Shown one piece after another: positions 24,127 to 31,346 of a stretch of DNA of 31,346 nt; the stretch's first letter is position 1, and each line of letters starts with the position of its first letter. The translations under genes and the position numbers were made by a program. This DNA is from a virus: IMG/VR virus record IMGVR_UViG_3300035661_000237, positions 1-31,346 of that record. One strand, written 5' to 3'. The notes below the pieces were generated by a model. The model ran no database searches. It saw only the letters and a program-made list of their open reading frames with translations, and had not been told where the DNA came from.

Positions 24127-25168
24127 CCGCTATAAGTCGCACGAAACAATAGCAATTATTATTACTAAAATGTGTAATTTGCGTTGTAAATATTGCTTTG
24201 AAGATGACCACTCAGTAGAGCATGTAGATGTAGATAAGGTAAAAGAAACATTAACTTATCTATTAAGCCTACCTCCAGCAAGGGAGCAAGTTCTATATTA
24301 CTTCTTTGGTGGAGAGCCTTTCCTAAGAATTGATGAAGTTATTGAATTAGCGGATTTTATCCATGAGAAGGAAACAAGACCTTACCAAATTTTATTCTTC
24401 ACCAATGGAACACAATTCGGTAACGAAAAAGTGCGCAAGTTTATAGAAAGGGACAAAGAGGAGAAGCAAATTGTCATTTCTATAGATGGATGCCCCGAAA
24501 CCCATAATGAATATAGATGTAATTCCTTTGACACTATAATGGAATATTTCTGGTGGTGGAGAAAGTTATTTCCCGCAGAAAGAGTTAGAGGAACAATGAC
24601 ACCAGAAACCATAGTCGATTTATTCAAGAATTTTAAGTATATGTACCAAGTTCTTGAGTGTCGAAACTATATTGAGATTGAGTTTGCTCATGGCCCTGGA
24701 ATTGCGTGGAAGGATGAACACTGCGCTATCTTAGAAGGACAGTTAGAGCAGATTGCCGACTACCTTCTTGGAATGAACAATCCTCCCGAATTTAGTATGT
24801 TCAAACGTTATAGCTCTCTTTTAATAGGAGAACAAGCACAATGCGGATGCGGAGTGCTGTACAAAGGAATTGACGTAGATGGAACCATTTATCCGTGTTC
24901 TGGATTTGCCGCAGAAAGAATGTATCCTCTTGGTAAGACCATTGATGATGATAAGATTGAACCTTTTAGATTCGTTGGATATGCTAGAGGTAAAGAGTGT
25001 CTTGACTGTGAATTAAGACTTATGTGCTTTGAATGTCCATATGTCAGGTATAAAATTAACAATAGTATTTTTGAAAACACTCCGATAACATGTAGCGCAA
25101 CCAAAGTTATAGCCAAAGTTGCAAAGTCTTATTTTGAAAGGAGTAATAAACTTGATTATAAAGTGTAA
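24119..25168 (+). CDS. Radical SAM / SPASM peptide maturase-like protein 2
   Basis: 349 residues; ATG 24119 has TAGGAGAAG upstream and overlaps the previous stop by 8 bp. The longer open frame to 23867 lies inside the previous gene. The core motif is C19-x3-C23-x2-C26 (K-M-C-N-L-R-C-K-Y-C), then F-G-G-E-P (63-67), F-T-N-G and S-I-D-G. The SPASM region is complete: C242/C244, D-G-T-I-Y-P-C260, C294-x2-C297-x5-C303-x2-C306, C325. Enzymes of this build install Cys-to-carbon thioethers or C-C links in peptides, or modify sulfatases. With a Cys-repeat protein in the same operon and no sulfatase, peptide crosslinking is the better guess. Confidence 0.9.
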   Translation: MYNRYKSHETIAIIITKMCNLRCKYCFEDDHSVEHVDVDKVKETLTYLLSLPPAREQVLYYFFGGEPFLRIDEVIELADFIHEKETRPYQILFFTNGTQFGNEKVRKFIERDKEEKQIVISIDGCPETHNEYRCNSFDTIMEYFWWWRKLFPAERVRGTMTPETIVDLFKNFKYMYQVLECRNYIEIEFAHGPGIAWKDEHCAILEGQLEQIADYLLGMNNPPEFSMFKRYSSLLIGEQAQCGCGVLYKGIDVDGTIYPCSGFAAERMYPLGKTIDDDKIEPFRFVGYARGKECLDCELRLMCFECPYVRYKINNSIFENTPITCSATKVIAKVAKSYFERSNKLDYKV

Positions 25169-25628
25169 GGATTCAGAAGTTTATACTAAAGTTCTTCAGG
25201 CAATTGGGTGCAAAGAGTACAATATTGATTTAGATGTAACTGTGGATGATTTCCGTATTTATGATTCTGAGTTAAAAAAGGTTGCAAATTTAATATATGA
25301 CAATTATAATGTAGGTATAGAGGTAGCAGTAAATGTCATCACTGATTTGCTGACTGCTAGTGAAGTAACTATACCAATGGAACATGAAGAATTTGCACTA
25401 TTCTGCAAGCATTGTCCTTGCTATCAATGCAAACCTGACCCCGATTTATTTGAATCTGTTACTGGAGATAGGTATTTTCCTCCGAAGAAGTTTTGCGAAA
25501 AATCATTCGTGGAGTTGGATGCATCTAGATATTTAATTAATAAACTGGAACTTGATTTAGGAGTTTCCGACATATCCTTTGAGGAATTTAGAGATGTAAT
25601 ACACGCATATTATGGGGCGGTGATTTAG
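25152..25628 (+). CDS. Small cysteine-cluster protein of unknown function in the radical SAM cassette
   Basis: 158 residues from TTG 25152, which has AAAGGAG 8 bp upstream and overlaps the previous gene by 17 bp. A helical N-terminal part with C5 and C20 precedes a compact cluster C85-x2-C88-x-C90-x2-C93 plus C115 (F-C-K-H-C-P-C-Y-Q-C), well suited to bind zinc or an Fe-S cluster. The C-terminal third is acidic and helical. It sits between radical SAM genes 2 and 3, so a role as an electron carrier, scaffold or substrate-binding partner is plausible. A second, minor substrate is also possible. No family recognised. Confidence 0.75.
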   Translation: MIIKCKDSEVYTKVLQAIGCKEYNIDLDVTVDDFRIYDSELKKVANLIYDNYNVGIEVAVNVITDLLTASEVTIPMEHEEFALFCKHCPCYQCKPDPDLFESVTGDRYFPPKKFCEKSFVELDASRYLINKLELDLGVSDISFEEFRDVIHAYYGAVI

Positions 25629-26707
25629 TGCCGTATAAAAAAGCATTAATGGCTGATGAATTTCCTTGCACTAAAACTATAACATTTATGGTAACTGAGG
25701 AATGTAATCTTAGATGTTCATACTGTTATGAAGAAAATAAATGCCACAAAACTATGCCCTTTGACATAGCTAAAAGGGCAGTAGATTTATTATCCCCTGA
25801 TTTTAAAGACTCCGGTAAAATCTATTGGGAGTTTATTGGTGGGGAACCCCTTCTGGAGATAGATTTAGTTGACCAAATTACTGACTATATTCTGCAAAAG
25901 TCCCATAAGGAGTCATGGAAAAGTCAGCAAGTATTCTTCATTACTACTAATGGGACTTTACTTGGCGATGAAAAAGTGCGCAAATATTTATTAAAAGATA
26001 AGTGCAAAAAGAGTGTAGGACTTTCCTTAGATGGACCTAGAGATGTGCATAATATAAATAGATGTGATTCATGGGATGTTGTTATGGCTAACTTTGGATG
26101 GTGGAGAAGAAACTTCCCTTGGTGTACAACCAAGTCTACAGTTAGTCAGAACACACTTCCTCATTTATTTAGAACTATCAAGTTCCTTACTGACCTGGAA
26201 TTAACCGACATTTTTATCAATCTCATATATGAAGCTGAATGGACGGATGAAGATGCCGCGATATATTATGACCAATTAATTTTAGCGGCAGATTATCTCA
26301 TAGACTCTGGAGTTTATGAAACATCAAATGTATCTCTATTCCATGAACTGCTGAACACTGACAACTTTAATAGAAAATCTGGATGGTGCGGATGCGGAAA
26401 TTCCATGTTAGCAATATCTCCAGATGGAGGAATTTACCCCTGTCTACGATTCTATACCGGAAAGGATTGGATAGTCGGGGATGTATGGAACGGAATTAAT
26501 AATGAACGAATTACTCCATTCCAGTATTGTCATAATGAACGTAATTCTGAATGTCGGGACTGCGAATTATTGTGCAAATGTCCTCATTGTTTAGGATGGG
26601 ATTATCAATCAACCGGGAGTATTTTTAACCGCTCAACTAATATCTGTAAGATGTTTAAGGCTCAAGTAAAAGCTAATCAGTATTTCTTTGGGCGCATTAA
26701 TAAATAG
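25628..26707 (+). CDS. Radical SAM / SPASM peptide maturase-like protein 3
   Basis: 359 residues, GTG at 25628 sharing one base with the upstream stop and preceded by GGGGCGGTGAT. Core motif C26-x3-C30-x2-C33 (E-E-C-N-L-R-C-S-Y-C-Y), G-G-E-P (71-74), T-T-N-G and S-L-D-G. SPASM cysteines are C254/C256, D-G-G-I-Y-P-C272, C309-x2-C312-x3-C316-x-C318-x2-C321 and C340, a denser arrangement than in protein 2. It is clearly a paralogue of protein 2 (shared G-D-E-K-V-R-K / G-N-E-K-V-R-K and W-W-R-K/R segments) but diverged. Probably acts on the same Cys-rich protein at other positions or residues. Fibre B starts 12 bp later. Confidence 0.9.
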   Translation: MPYKKALMADEFPCTKTITFMVTEECNLRCSYCYEENKCHKTMPFDIAKRAVDLLSPDFKDSGKIYWEFIGGEPLLEIDLVDQITDYILQKSHKESWKSQQVFFITTNGTLLGDEKVRKYLLKDKCKKSVGLSLDGPRDVHNINRCDSWDVVMANFGWWRRNFPWCTTKSTVSQNTLPHLFRTIKFLTDLELTDIFINLIYEAEWTDEDAAIYYDQLILAADYLIDSGVYETSNVSLFHELLNTDNFNRKSGWCGCGNSMLAISPDGGIYPCLRFYTGKDWIVGDVWNGINNERITPFQYCHNERNSECRDCELLCKCPHCLGWDYQSTGSIFNRSTNICKMFKAQVKANQYFFGRINK

Positions 26708-26718
26708 GAGGAATTAAA

Positions 26719-28542
26719 TTGGCGCAAACCTTCGTCAATACTATACCTAATTCGGGTTCAAATATATTGCAAACTGCGGTAGATAGTAGAAACAATGAAC
26801 TTGCTTTACAATCTAATTTTAGTGGAACTTCTTTTCCAGGTAGTGCTGTAGCAGGACAGACTTGTTATAGAACTGACTTAAATGCGTATTTTACATTCAA
26901 TGGAATACTGTGGGGAGAAACTTTCTTAAGTTCCACTATGGGAAGGGATATAAAAACGGCATATGGAAGTATGTCTAATTTAACAAATAGATTAAATGTT
27001 TCTTTAAATGCAGATGGAAGTTTAAAACTTCCTGCTGTTATGAACTTTTCGTCATGGATTGATTTAAACCAATCTTATACCTATGTAAGTGCTAATTCAT
27101 TCACAATACCGGGAGATTGGACGGGAACACTTACTCCGGCAAAACCCCTTCGTCTTACTTGCAATGGAGCCTTTGTTTACTCTTATGTAGCTTCTATTGC
27201 ATACGCAGCAGGGGTATCAACTGTTACAACTCTCGACTCTACTCTTGTTTCTCCAATTACAGCACTACAATATGGAATACTGGATAATTATGTAGGAAAT
27301 GCTAAAGGAATTATATTCACCCCATCTGGTAATATTACTTCCTATACTGTGCAAGATGCTTTAGTAGAATTGGATGCAGAAAAATTAGCCAATACTACTT
27401 CTTTTACAGGGGATTTTAACTTAAAAAGTACTGGAGGATACTACGTAACTAGTACAACAGGGCAATCCAATGCCCCCAATTCAACTGATACTTTCTTGTT
27501 GTCGGTAATGTCAAACATATCAAAGACCTTTGTTGTTCAACAAGCTGTAGGATTAACTTCTGGAGTAATATATAACCGTCAGTATAATACTGGGGCATGG
27601 AGTGTGTGGGATGTAATGCCTACAATGGGAACATTACCTACTACTAACCGTAACCGCATAATCAATGGAGATATGAAAATTGCGCAAAGAGGAAATACCC
27701 AAGCATTATCAAGTTCTGCCGCTTATGGAAGTTTGGATAGATGGTGGGCATTAATGTCTAATTCTGCCGCAGGGTCTGTTAATGTTGTAGCTATATCTGA
27801 CTTAGTAGGATATAGTAGTTGCGCTAAATTAAATAGAACTAGTGCTTCTGCATTAACAAATTCTATACTATTTGGACAAATAATAGAGAGTGCTAACTGT
27901 TATTCACTTCAAGGTAAAACAGTAACATTATCATTTTATGCTAAAGCTGGGGCAAATTTTTCTTCATCTTCTGGGGTATTAAATTCTTTTATAGTAACCG
28001 GAACGGGTGTAGACCAAGGATTGTCATCTTTATCCGCTTCTACTTGGACAGGACAGACTACTGCAAGCACTAAGGCAAATATACTTACCACTTCTTGGCA
28101 GAGATTCACACAGACAGTAACTTTGGGAGTAAATATTTCAGAGATTTCCGTCCAGTTTGGATTTACTCCTGTGGGTACTGCTGGAGCAGATGATTCCTTT
28201 TATATTACAGGAGTGCAATTAGAAGATGGATATACTGCTACTGCGTTTGAATTTTTACCTGTTTCACATATGATTAATTTATGTTTAAGATATTATGAAA
28301 GACTGACCCTTCATGTTAGAACTTATGCCGCCGCGGCTGGTTCTCATGGTATACCTGTAAGTCATACTTCTAAAAGAGTAATTGCATCTTCTAGTGTAAT
28401 TACAGCCCCCACATATACTAATGCTTCTGCTGCAAGTTGTACTCCTGAGGGATTAAATACAGCATATATTCTTTTTTCAATGTCAGCGGCAGGTAACTCC
28501 TCCATTACTGGATACGTTGTTGGATTAGATGCGGAATTATAA
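26719..28542 (+). CDS. Tail fibre protein B
   Basis: 607 residues, TTG start at 26719 with AGGAGGAATT. The N-terminal ~230 residues repeat the module of fibre A (T-A-V-D-S-R-N-N-E, N-A-D-G-S-L-K-L, G-N-I-T-S-Y-T-V-Q-D-A-L). The C-terminal part has N-R-I-I-N-G-D-M-K-I-A-Q-R-G, the aromatic jelly-roll-like body and V-Q-L-E-D-G-Y-T-A-T-A-F-E-F-L-P, a combination common in receptor-binding phage tail fibres with a carbohydrate-binding fold. Shared N-termini imply that A and B dock at equivalent sites on the tail tip. Confidence 0.85.
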   Translation: MAQTFVNTIPNSGSNILQTAVDSRNNELALQSNFSGTSFPGSAVAGQTCYRTDLNAYFTFNGILWGETFLSSTMGRDIKTAYGSMSNLTNRLNVSLNADGSLKLPAVMNFSSWIDLNQSYTYVSANSFTIPGDWTGTLTPAKPLRLTCNGAFVYSYVASIAYAAGVSTVTTLDSTLVSPITALQYGILDNYVGNAKGIIFTPSGNITSYTVQDALVELDAEKLANTTSFTGDFNLKSTGGYYVTSTTGQSNAPNSTDTFLLSVMSNISKTFVVQQAVGLTSGVIYNRQYNTGAWSVWDVMPTMGTLPTTNRNRIINGDMKIAQRGNTQALSSSAAYGSLDRWWALMSNSAAGSVNVVAISDLVGYSSCAKLNRTSASALTNSILFGQIIESANCYSLQGKTVTLSFYAKAGANFSSSSGVLNSFIVTGTGVDQGLSSLSASTWTGQTTASTKANILTTSWQRFTQTVTLGVNISEISVQFGFTPVGTAGADDSFYITGVQLEDGYTATAFEFLPVSHMINLCLRYYERLTLHVRTYAAAAGSHGIPVSHTSKRVIASSSVITAPTYTNASAASCTPEGLNTAYILFSMSAAGNSSITGYVVGLDAEL

Positions 28543-28556
28543 GGAGAGAGATAAAT

Positions 28557-29063
28557 GTGTATAAAATAAAAGATAATTTCGTTATAAGAATTGCAGATGG
28601 AACTATCATTCCTATGGCAGATGGAAATATGGATTATGAAGCATATAAAATATGGATAGCCGCTGGAAATAGTCCTGTAGAAGATTTAGCGGAAATAAAG
28701 GCGAATAAAATGAGCGAACTTTATTCAGCATATGTTAATGCAAGAACTTCTATAGTGTGGACTGAGGACGGTTTTGGATTTGATGCGGATGAAAGTAGTC
28801 AGAATGATTTCGTTCAAGCCTTTAAAACTGCAGAGATATTAGATAAGAGAGGGAACAATAAGGGGGATACTCCTTGCGTTCCTTACCGACTTTGGACTTC
28901 TCCCACAACCAAGGAAATTAAAGTATTGACTTTAACGCAATTTGAAAATGCTCAAATTGCTGGTTCAAATGTCGCTTTTGCCGCATTTCAAAAGTTTGAC
29001 GGACTTAGAACTCAAGTAGGATTAGCCGCTAGTAAAGAAGCAGTTACAGCAATTACTTGGTAG
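28557..29063 (+). CDS. Tail fibre assembly-type protein
   Basis: 168 residues, GTG at 28557 after AAGGAGAGAG; the overlapping ATG at 28555 is out of frame. The N-terminus (Y-K-I-K-D-N-F-V-I-R-I-A-D-G-T-I-I-P) and middle (A-E-I-K-A-N-K-M-S-E-L) followed by a conserved-looking P-Y-R-L-W-T-S-P fit the small proteins encoded right after fibre genes, often DUF4376 or fibre-assembly chaperones. It is the last gene before a terminator. Could instead be a structural cap. Confidence 0.6.
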   Translation: MYKIKDNFVIRIADGTIIPMADGNMDYEAYKIWIAAGNSPVEDLAEIKANKMSELYSAYVNARTSIVWTEDGFGFDADESSQNDFVQAFKTAEILDKRGNNKGDTPCVPYRLWTSPTTKEIKVLTLTQFENAQIAGSNVAFAAFQKFDGLRTQVGLAASKEAVTAITW

Positions 29064-29091
29064 AGGAAGGCAGATACGCCTTCCTTTTTTT
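29064..29091 (+). terminator. Rho-independent terminator after the fibre operon
   Basis: An 8-bp stem (AGGAAGGC 29064-29071, GCCTTCCT 29078-29085) is followed by a T-run; it starts directly after the stop codon. Confidence 0.9.
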
Positions 29092-29100
29092 ATTGGTTTA

Positions 29101-29109
29101 TGATATACT
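29101..29109 (+). promoter_or_regulatory. Extended -10 promoter element
   Basis: TGATATACT (29101-29109) has the TG-N-TATACT form of an extended -10; no good -35 is seen because the T-run of the terminator occupies that place. It precedes the phosphoesterase gene. Confidence 0.45.
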
Positions 29110-29132
29110 ATACGTAGAATGGAGGAATTTGT

Positions 29133-30278
29133 TTGGATTGGTTTGAAGAAGCATTTAGAAAAAAAGAAAAGTTAAACTCTCAAGGGTTAGTATATACCTA
29201 CAACCAAATTGCAAATGATTTTGGAGTTCATTATGACACTGTAAGAAAGAAGTTCAAGAAACACAGACGACTCACTACAGGAGGATTTTATAGTGAAAAG
29301 GATGTAGCATCCGACCACTCAGGAGAAAATATTCGTCCTATTTTAGACGAAAAACCTTTAGATGTTAAGATATATAATGCACTAAAAAAGGAATGTAGCA
29401 TAATTGGATTAGCTAGAGAGTTTGGGGTATCTGTCAATTTTATTAAATCCATTATTGCCGACTTAGTAGATAATGGAATTAATATTTTTGAACATGGGGA
29501 TACCGTCAAACTTAGTAAAGTAATTGTTCCATCTACTGACACTTTTGATTGGCATTGGGATGGAAGTAGAGTAATCCGTATAGGATTGGTTTCAGACACT
29601 CATCTTTGTTCTAAGTATCAACAACTCACTCATTTAAACACTATGTACGATATATTTGAGCGCGAAGGAATTTCCCGAGTACTAAACATAGGAGATTTAA
29701 CGGACGGAATTAACATGAGAAAAGGACATGAGTATGAATTGTTTATATTAGGAGTTGACGACCAAGCAGACTACGTTATAGACGTTTATCCTCAGAGAGA
29801 TGGAATAGTCACAGAGTTTATCACAGGGAATCATGACCATACCGGAATAAAATCCGCTGGAGCAGATATTGGTAAAAGAATTGCGGTGGCGAGAAAAGAT
29901 ATGAAGTATTTAGGACTCGCTAATGCAAGAGTGAATATCACTCCTAAATGTACCATAGAATTAAATCATGGATTGGATGGTAGTTCGTATGCTTTATCTT
30001 ATACTTTGCAAAAATTCATTGATGCTCTCGATGCTAGTGACTTGCCTAACATTTTTATTAATGGGCATCACCATAAATTAATGTACTCTTATTATAGGAA
30101 TATCCACGCTTTAGAGTGTGGGACATTTCAAAGACAAACTCCTTGGATGAAGGGTAAAAGACTTTCCGCACATGTAGGTGGATTAATCCTTACTGTACAC
30201 GTAGATGATGAGGGAAGCGTGAAAAGATTCATTCCAGAGTTCGTCCCCTTTTACAAATTCATAGACAAGGATTATTAA
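29133..30278 (+). CDS. HTH plus metallophosphoesterase fusion protein
   Basis: 381 residues, TTG at 29133 with GGAGG 8 bp upstream. Two helix-turn-helix-like segments lie at 24-47 (I-A-N-D-F-G-V-H-Y-D-T-V-R-K-K) and 89-115 (L-A-R-E-F-G-V-S-V-N-F-I-K). From ~148 follows a calcineurin-type phosphoesterase with all core motifs: S-D-T-H (D155, H157), I-G-D-L-T-D-G (G187 D188), G-N-H-D (232-235), N-H-G (H279) and G-H-H-H (311-314). Such enzymes hydrolyse phosphodiesters or phosphomonoesters using two metal ions. The substrate is unknown; the HTH part suggests action on or near DNA. The gene has its own promoter and terminator, like an accessory gene in the late region. Confidence 0.88.
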   Translation: MDWFEEAFRKKEKLNSQGLVYTYNQIANDFGVHYDTVRKKFKKHRRLTTGGFYSEKDVASDHSGENIRPILDEKPLDVKIYNALKKECSIIGLAREFGVSVNFIKSIIADLVDNGINIFEHGDTVKLSKVIVPSTDTFDWHWDGSRVIRIGLVSDTHLCSKYQQLTHLNTMYDIFEREGISRVLNIGDLTDGINMRKGHEYELFILGVDDQADYVIDVYPQRDGIVTEFITGNHDHTGIKSAGADIGKRIAVARKDMKYLGLANARVNITPKCTIELNHGLDGSSYALSYTLQKFIDALDASDLPNIFINGHHHKLMYSYYRNIHALECGTFQRQTPWMKGKRLSAHVGGLILTVHVDDEGSVKRFIPEFVPFYKFIDKDY

Positions 30279-30280
30279 GA

Positions 30281-30305
30281 GGAGAAATTCGTTTCTCCCC
30301 TTTTT
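30281..30305 (+). terminator. Rho-independent terminator with TTCG loop
   Basis: GGAGAAA (30281-30287), loop TTCG, TTTCTCC (30292-30298), then a T-rich tail. It starts 2 bp after the phosphoesterase stop. Confidence 0.88.
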
Positions 30306-30320
30306 ATTTTTTTGTTATTT

Positions 30321-30348
30321 TGGTATACTTATTGTGGTTATCAATAAG
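30321..30348 (+). promoter_or_regulatory. Extended -10 promoter with overlapping inverted repeat
   Basis: TGGTATACT (30321-30329) is an extended -10 element. A perfect dyad CTTATTG (30328-30334) / CAATAAG (30342-30348) covers its end and the expected start point, so it could be an operator or a 5' mRNA hairpin. AAGGGGG follows before the next ATG. Confidence 0.45.
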
Positions 30349-30362
30349 TAAAGGGGGATATT

Positions 30363-30728
30363 ATGATTGCCGCAACTTATGACATAAGCCTTGAACAAGG
30401 TACAGATTGGTCTATTACTATCACACTCACTGGACTACCATCTTTATCTGGGTATTCTGCTAAGAGTCAGATAAGAACTGGAGCAGGAGGAACTATAGTT
30501 GCTACCCCTACTGTTACCATATCAGACCCTATAAATAATGTAATTATAATGAGTCTAACTTCTGCGCAAACTTCTGCTATACCTATTACCAAAGGAAATT
30601 CAGCCATTTCATTAACATATAAGGATATTGCTAAATTTACCTATGATTTAGTTATAACTTCTCCTGAAAATATTACAACAAGAATCCTTAACGGGATGGT
30701 GTATGTTTCTCCAGAGGTGACTGAATAA
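30363..30728 (+). CDS. Small beta-rich baseplate/fibre-associated protein
   Basis: 121 residues, ATG after AAAGGGGGATATT. The pattern L-E-Q-G-T-D-W-S-I-T-I-T-L-T-G, then S-G-Y-S-A-K-S-Q-I-R, and a final L-N-G-M-V-Y-V-S-P belongs to a common small Ig-like protein encoded beside fibre and baseplate genes of many phages. Function probably structural (adapter for the fibre encoded next). The following gene starts immediately after its stop. Confidence 0.65.
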   Translation: MIAATYDISLEQGTDWSITITLTGLPSLSGYSAKSQIRTGAGGTIVATPTVTISDPINNVIIMSLTSAQTSAIPITKGNSAISLTYKDIAKFTYDLVITSPENITTRILNGMVYVSPEVTE

Positions 30729-31346
30729 ATGAGTGACTTAATTTCAGTAGTAGTTACTCCTCCAGAGGAGGTAAATATTACTGTTATTCCTCCATCATCT
30801 TCATCTTCATCTACAATTACTGTAGCTACAGAAGTACCTGGAATTACAGTGGAGGTTACTCCTCCCGAAGAGATAAGTGTTACCGTCGTTCCTCAAACCC
30901 CTCCCTCTGTTATTACTTTAAATACAGGATTGCCGGGGGAGAGAGGAGTGGGTGTATCTAATGCTGTGATTGATGGAGGAGGACATTTAGTATTTACTAT
31001 GTCTGATTCTTCAATTATTGATGCAGGAGTGGTTAGCGTAGCAGGGGGAAGTGATTCTGCTTACGTTACTAAGATAGCAGATATAACATTAAGTGGGCAT
31101 AGATTAGTAACAATGGCTACAACTACTACAGTTACTTATGCGGATAAAGATTCAGCCTATCATGTGTTGGGAATGACAACAAATTCTGCAATGGCAGGCA
31201 GTTCAGTATCCATTCTTACCGCAGGAGAAATAGTTGAGCCTTCATGGAGTTTCACTATTAATAATCCCGTTTATTTAGGAAACAATGGATTATTAACGCA
31301 AGTAGTTCCTACCAGCGGATGTATACTTCAAGTAGGGTTAGCTACT
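30729..31346 (+). CDS. Fibre-like protein, cut by window end
   Basis: At least 206 residues, ATG 30729 directly after the upstream stop, with GAGGTG about 10 bp upstream; still open at the window edge. The N-terminus has two related proline-rich repeats (V-T-P-P-E-E-V-N-I-T-V-I-P-P and V-T-P-P-E-E-I-S-V-T-V-V-P), a short Ser run between them, then G-L-P-G-E-R-G-V-G-V-S-N, a collagen-like joint often seen in tail fibres, and G-G-G-H-L-V-F-T-M-S-D. The rest is Thr/Ser-rich and beta-like. Likely another tail fibre or spike. Confidence 0.75.
   Translation, partial: MSDLISVVVTPPEEVNITVIPPSSSSSSTITVATEVPGITVEVTPPEEISVTVVPQTPPSVITLNTGLPGERGVGVSNAVIDGGGHLVFTMSDSSIIDAGVVSVAGGSDSAYVTKIADITLSGHRLVTMATTTTVTYADKDSAYHVLGMTTNSAMAGSSVSILTAGEIVEPSWSFTINNPVYLGNNGLLTQVVPTSGCILQVGLAT

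Noticed and set aside
24119-26707. Anaerobic sulfatase-maturating enzymes
   Set aside because: The SPASM layout is compatible, but there is no sulfatase gene or C/S-x-P-x-R target in the neighbourhood, whereas a Cys-repeat protein is in the same operon.
20995-28542. Diversity-generating retroelement acting on the fibres
   Set aside because: No reverse transcriptase gene and no template/variable repeat pair are visible in the window; shared fibre sequence is N-terminal and conserved, not C-terminal and adenine-mutated.

Overview
This window is a late structural region of a long-tailed (siphovirus-like) phage or prophage of a low-GC, probably anaerobic Firmicute (Clostridia or a close relative). 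The evidence is the low GC, strong AGGAGG-type ribosome sites, frequent TTG and GTG starts, a terminase-portal-scaffold-capsid-tail gene order on one strand, and several oxygen-sensitive enzyme types (three radical SAM proteins and an Fe-S-type tail tip protein). No integrase, repressor, lysis or replication gene is visible, so lysogeny cannot be judged. The host class is an inference.

Layout. 1-1545: the 3' end of an IS200/IS605-type tnpB gene, followed by its right-end/omegaRNA-like sequence. A second, nearly identical copy of that end lies about 1 kb downstream. Between the copies are two small overlapping genes, one resembling a degenerate nucleotidyltransferase (RNA-ligase fold). 1546-2021: a structured leader, a terminator that abuts a promoter, and a small unknown gene. 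2025-8440: packaging and head (large terminase, portal, a small protein, scaffold, N4-gp56-type major capsid protein, beta-sandwich accessory protein). 8461-11384: connector, neck and tail-terminator genes, and the tail tube protein. 11420-16310: a new promoter, a tail assembly chaperone with a -1 frameshift signal (GGGAAAC plus hairpin) giving a longer fusion, and the 1398-residue tape measure protein. 16312-20979: tail tip genes in the order DUF2460-like, DUF2163/gpL-like, NlpC/P60-like, gpJ-like. 20995-29063: the tail-fibre region. 29133-31346: a helix-turn-helix plus metallophosphoesterase gene, a baseplate/fibre-type small protein, and a further fibre-like protein cut by the window end.

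The most interesting part is 22215-26707, inserted between two paralogous tail fibre genes (20995-22197 and 26719-28542). It encodes a 170-residue protein that joins three phage-structural H-x-x-[ED]-L-R repeats to a C-terminal tail of 15 cysteines spaced three or four residues apart (mainly C-T-S). The same run encodes an all-helical partner, three different radical SAM proteins (two with complete SPASM cysteine sets, one with a half set), and a small protein with a C-x2-C-x-C-x2-C cluster. All are translationally coupled or nearly so. The arrangement looks like a RiPP-type precursor/maturase system, but the apparent substrate is a virion-type protein made with the tail fibres. My hypothesis is that the phage makes a radical-SAM-crosslinked, Cys-rich tail appendage. 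The family memberships come from motifs read by eye; the substrate-enzyme link and the chemistry are inference from context.
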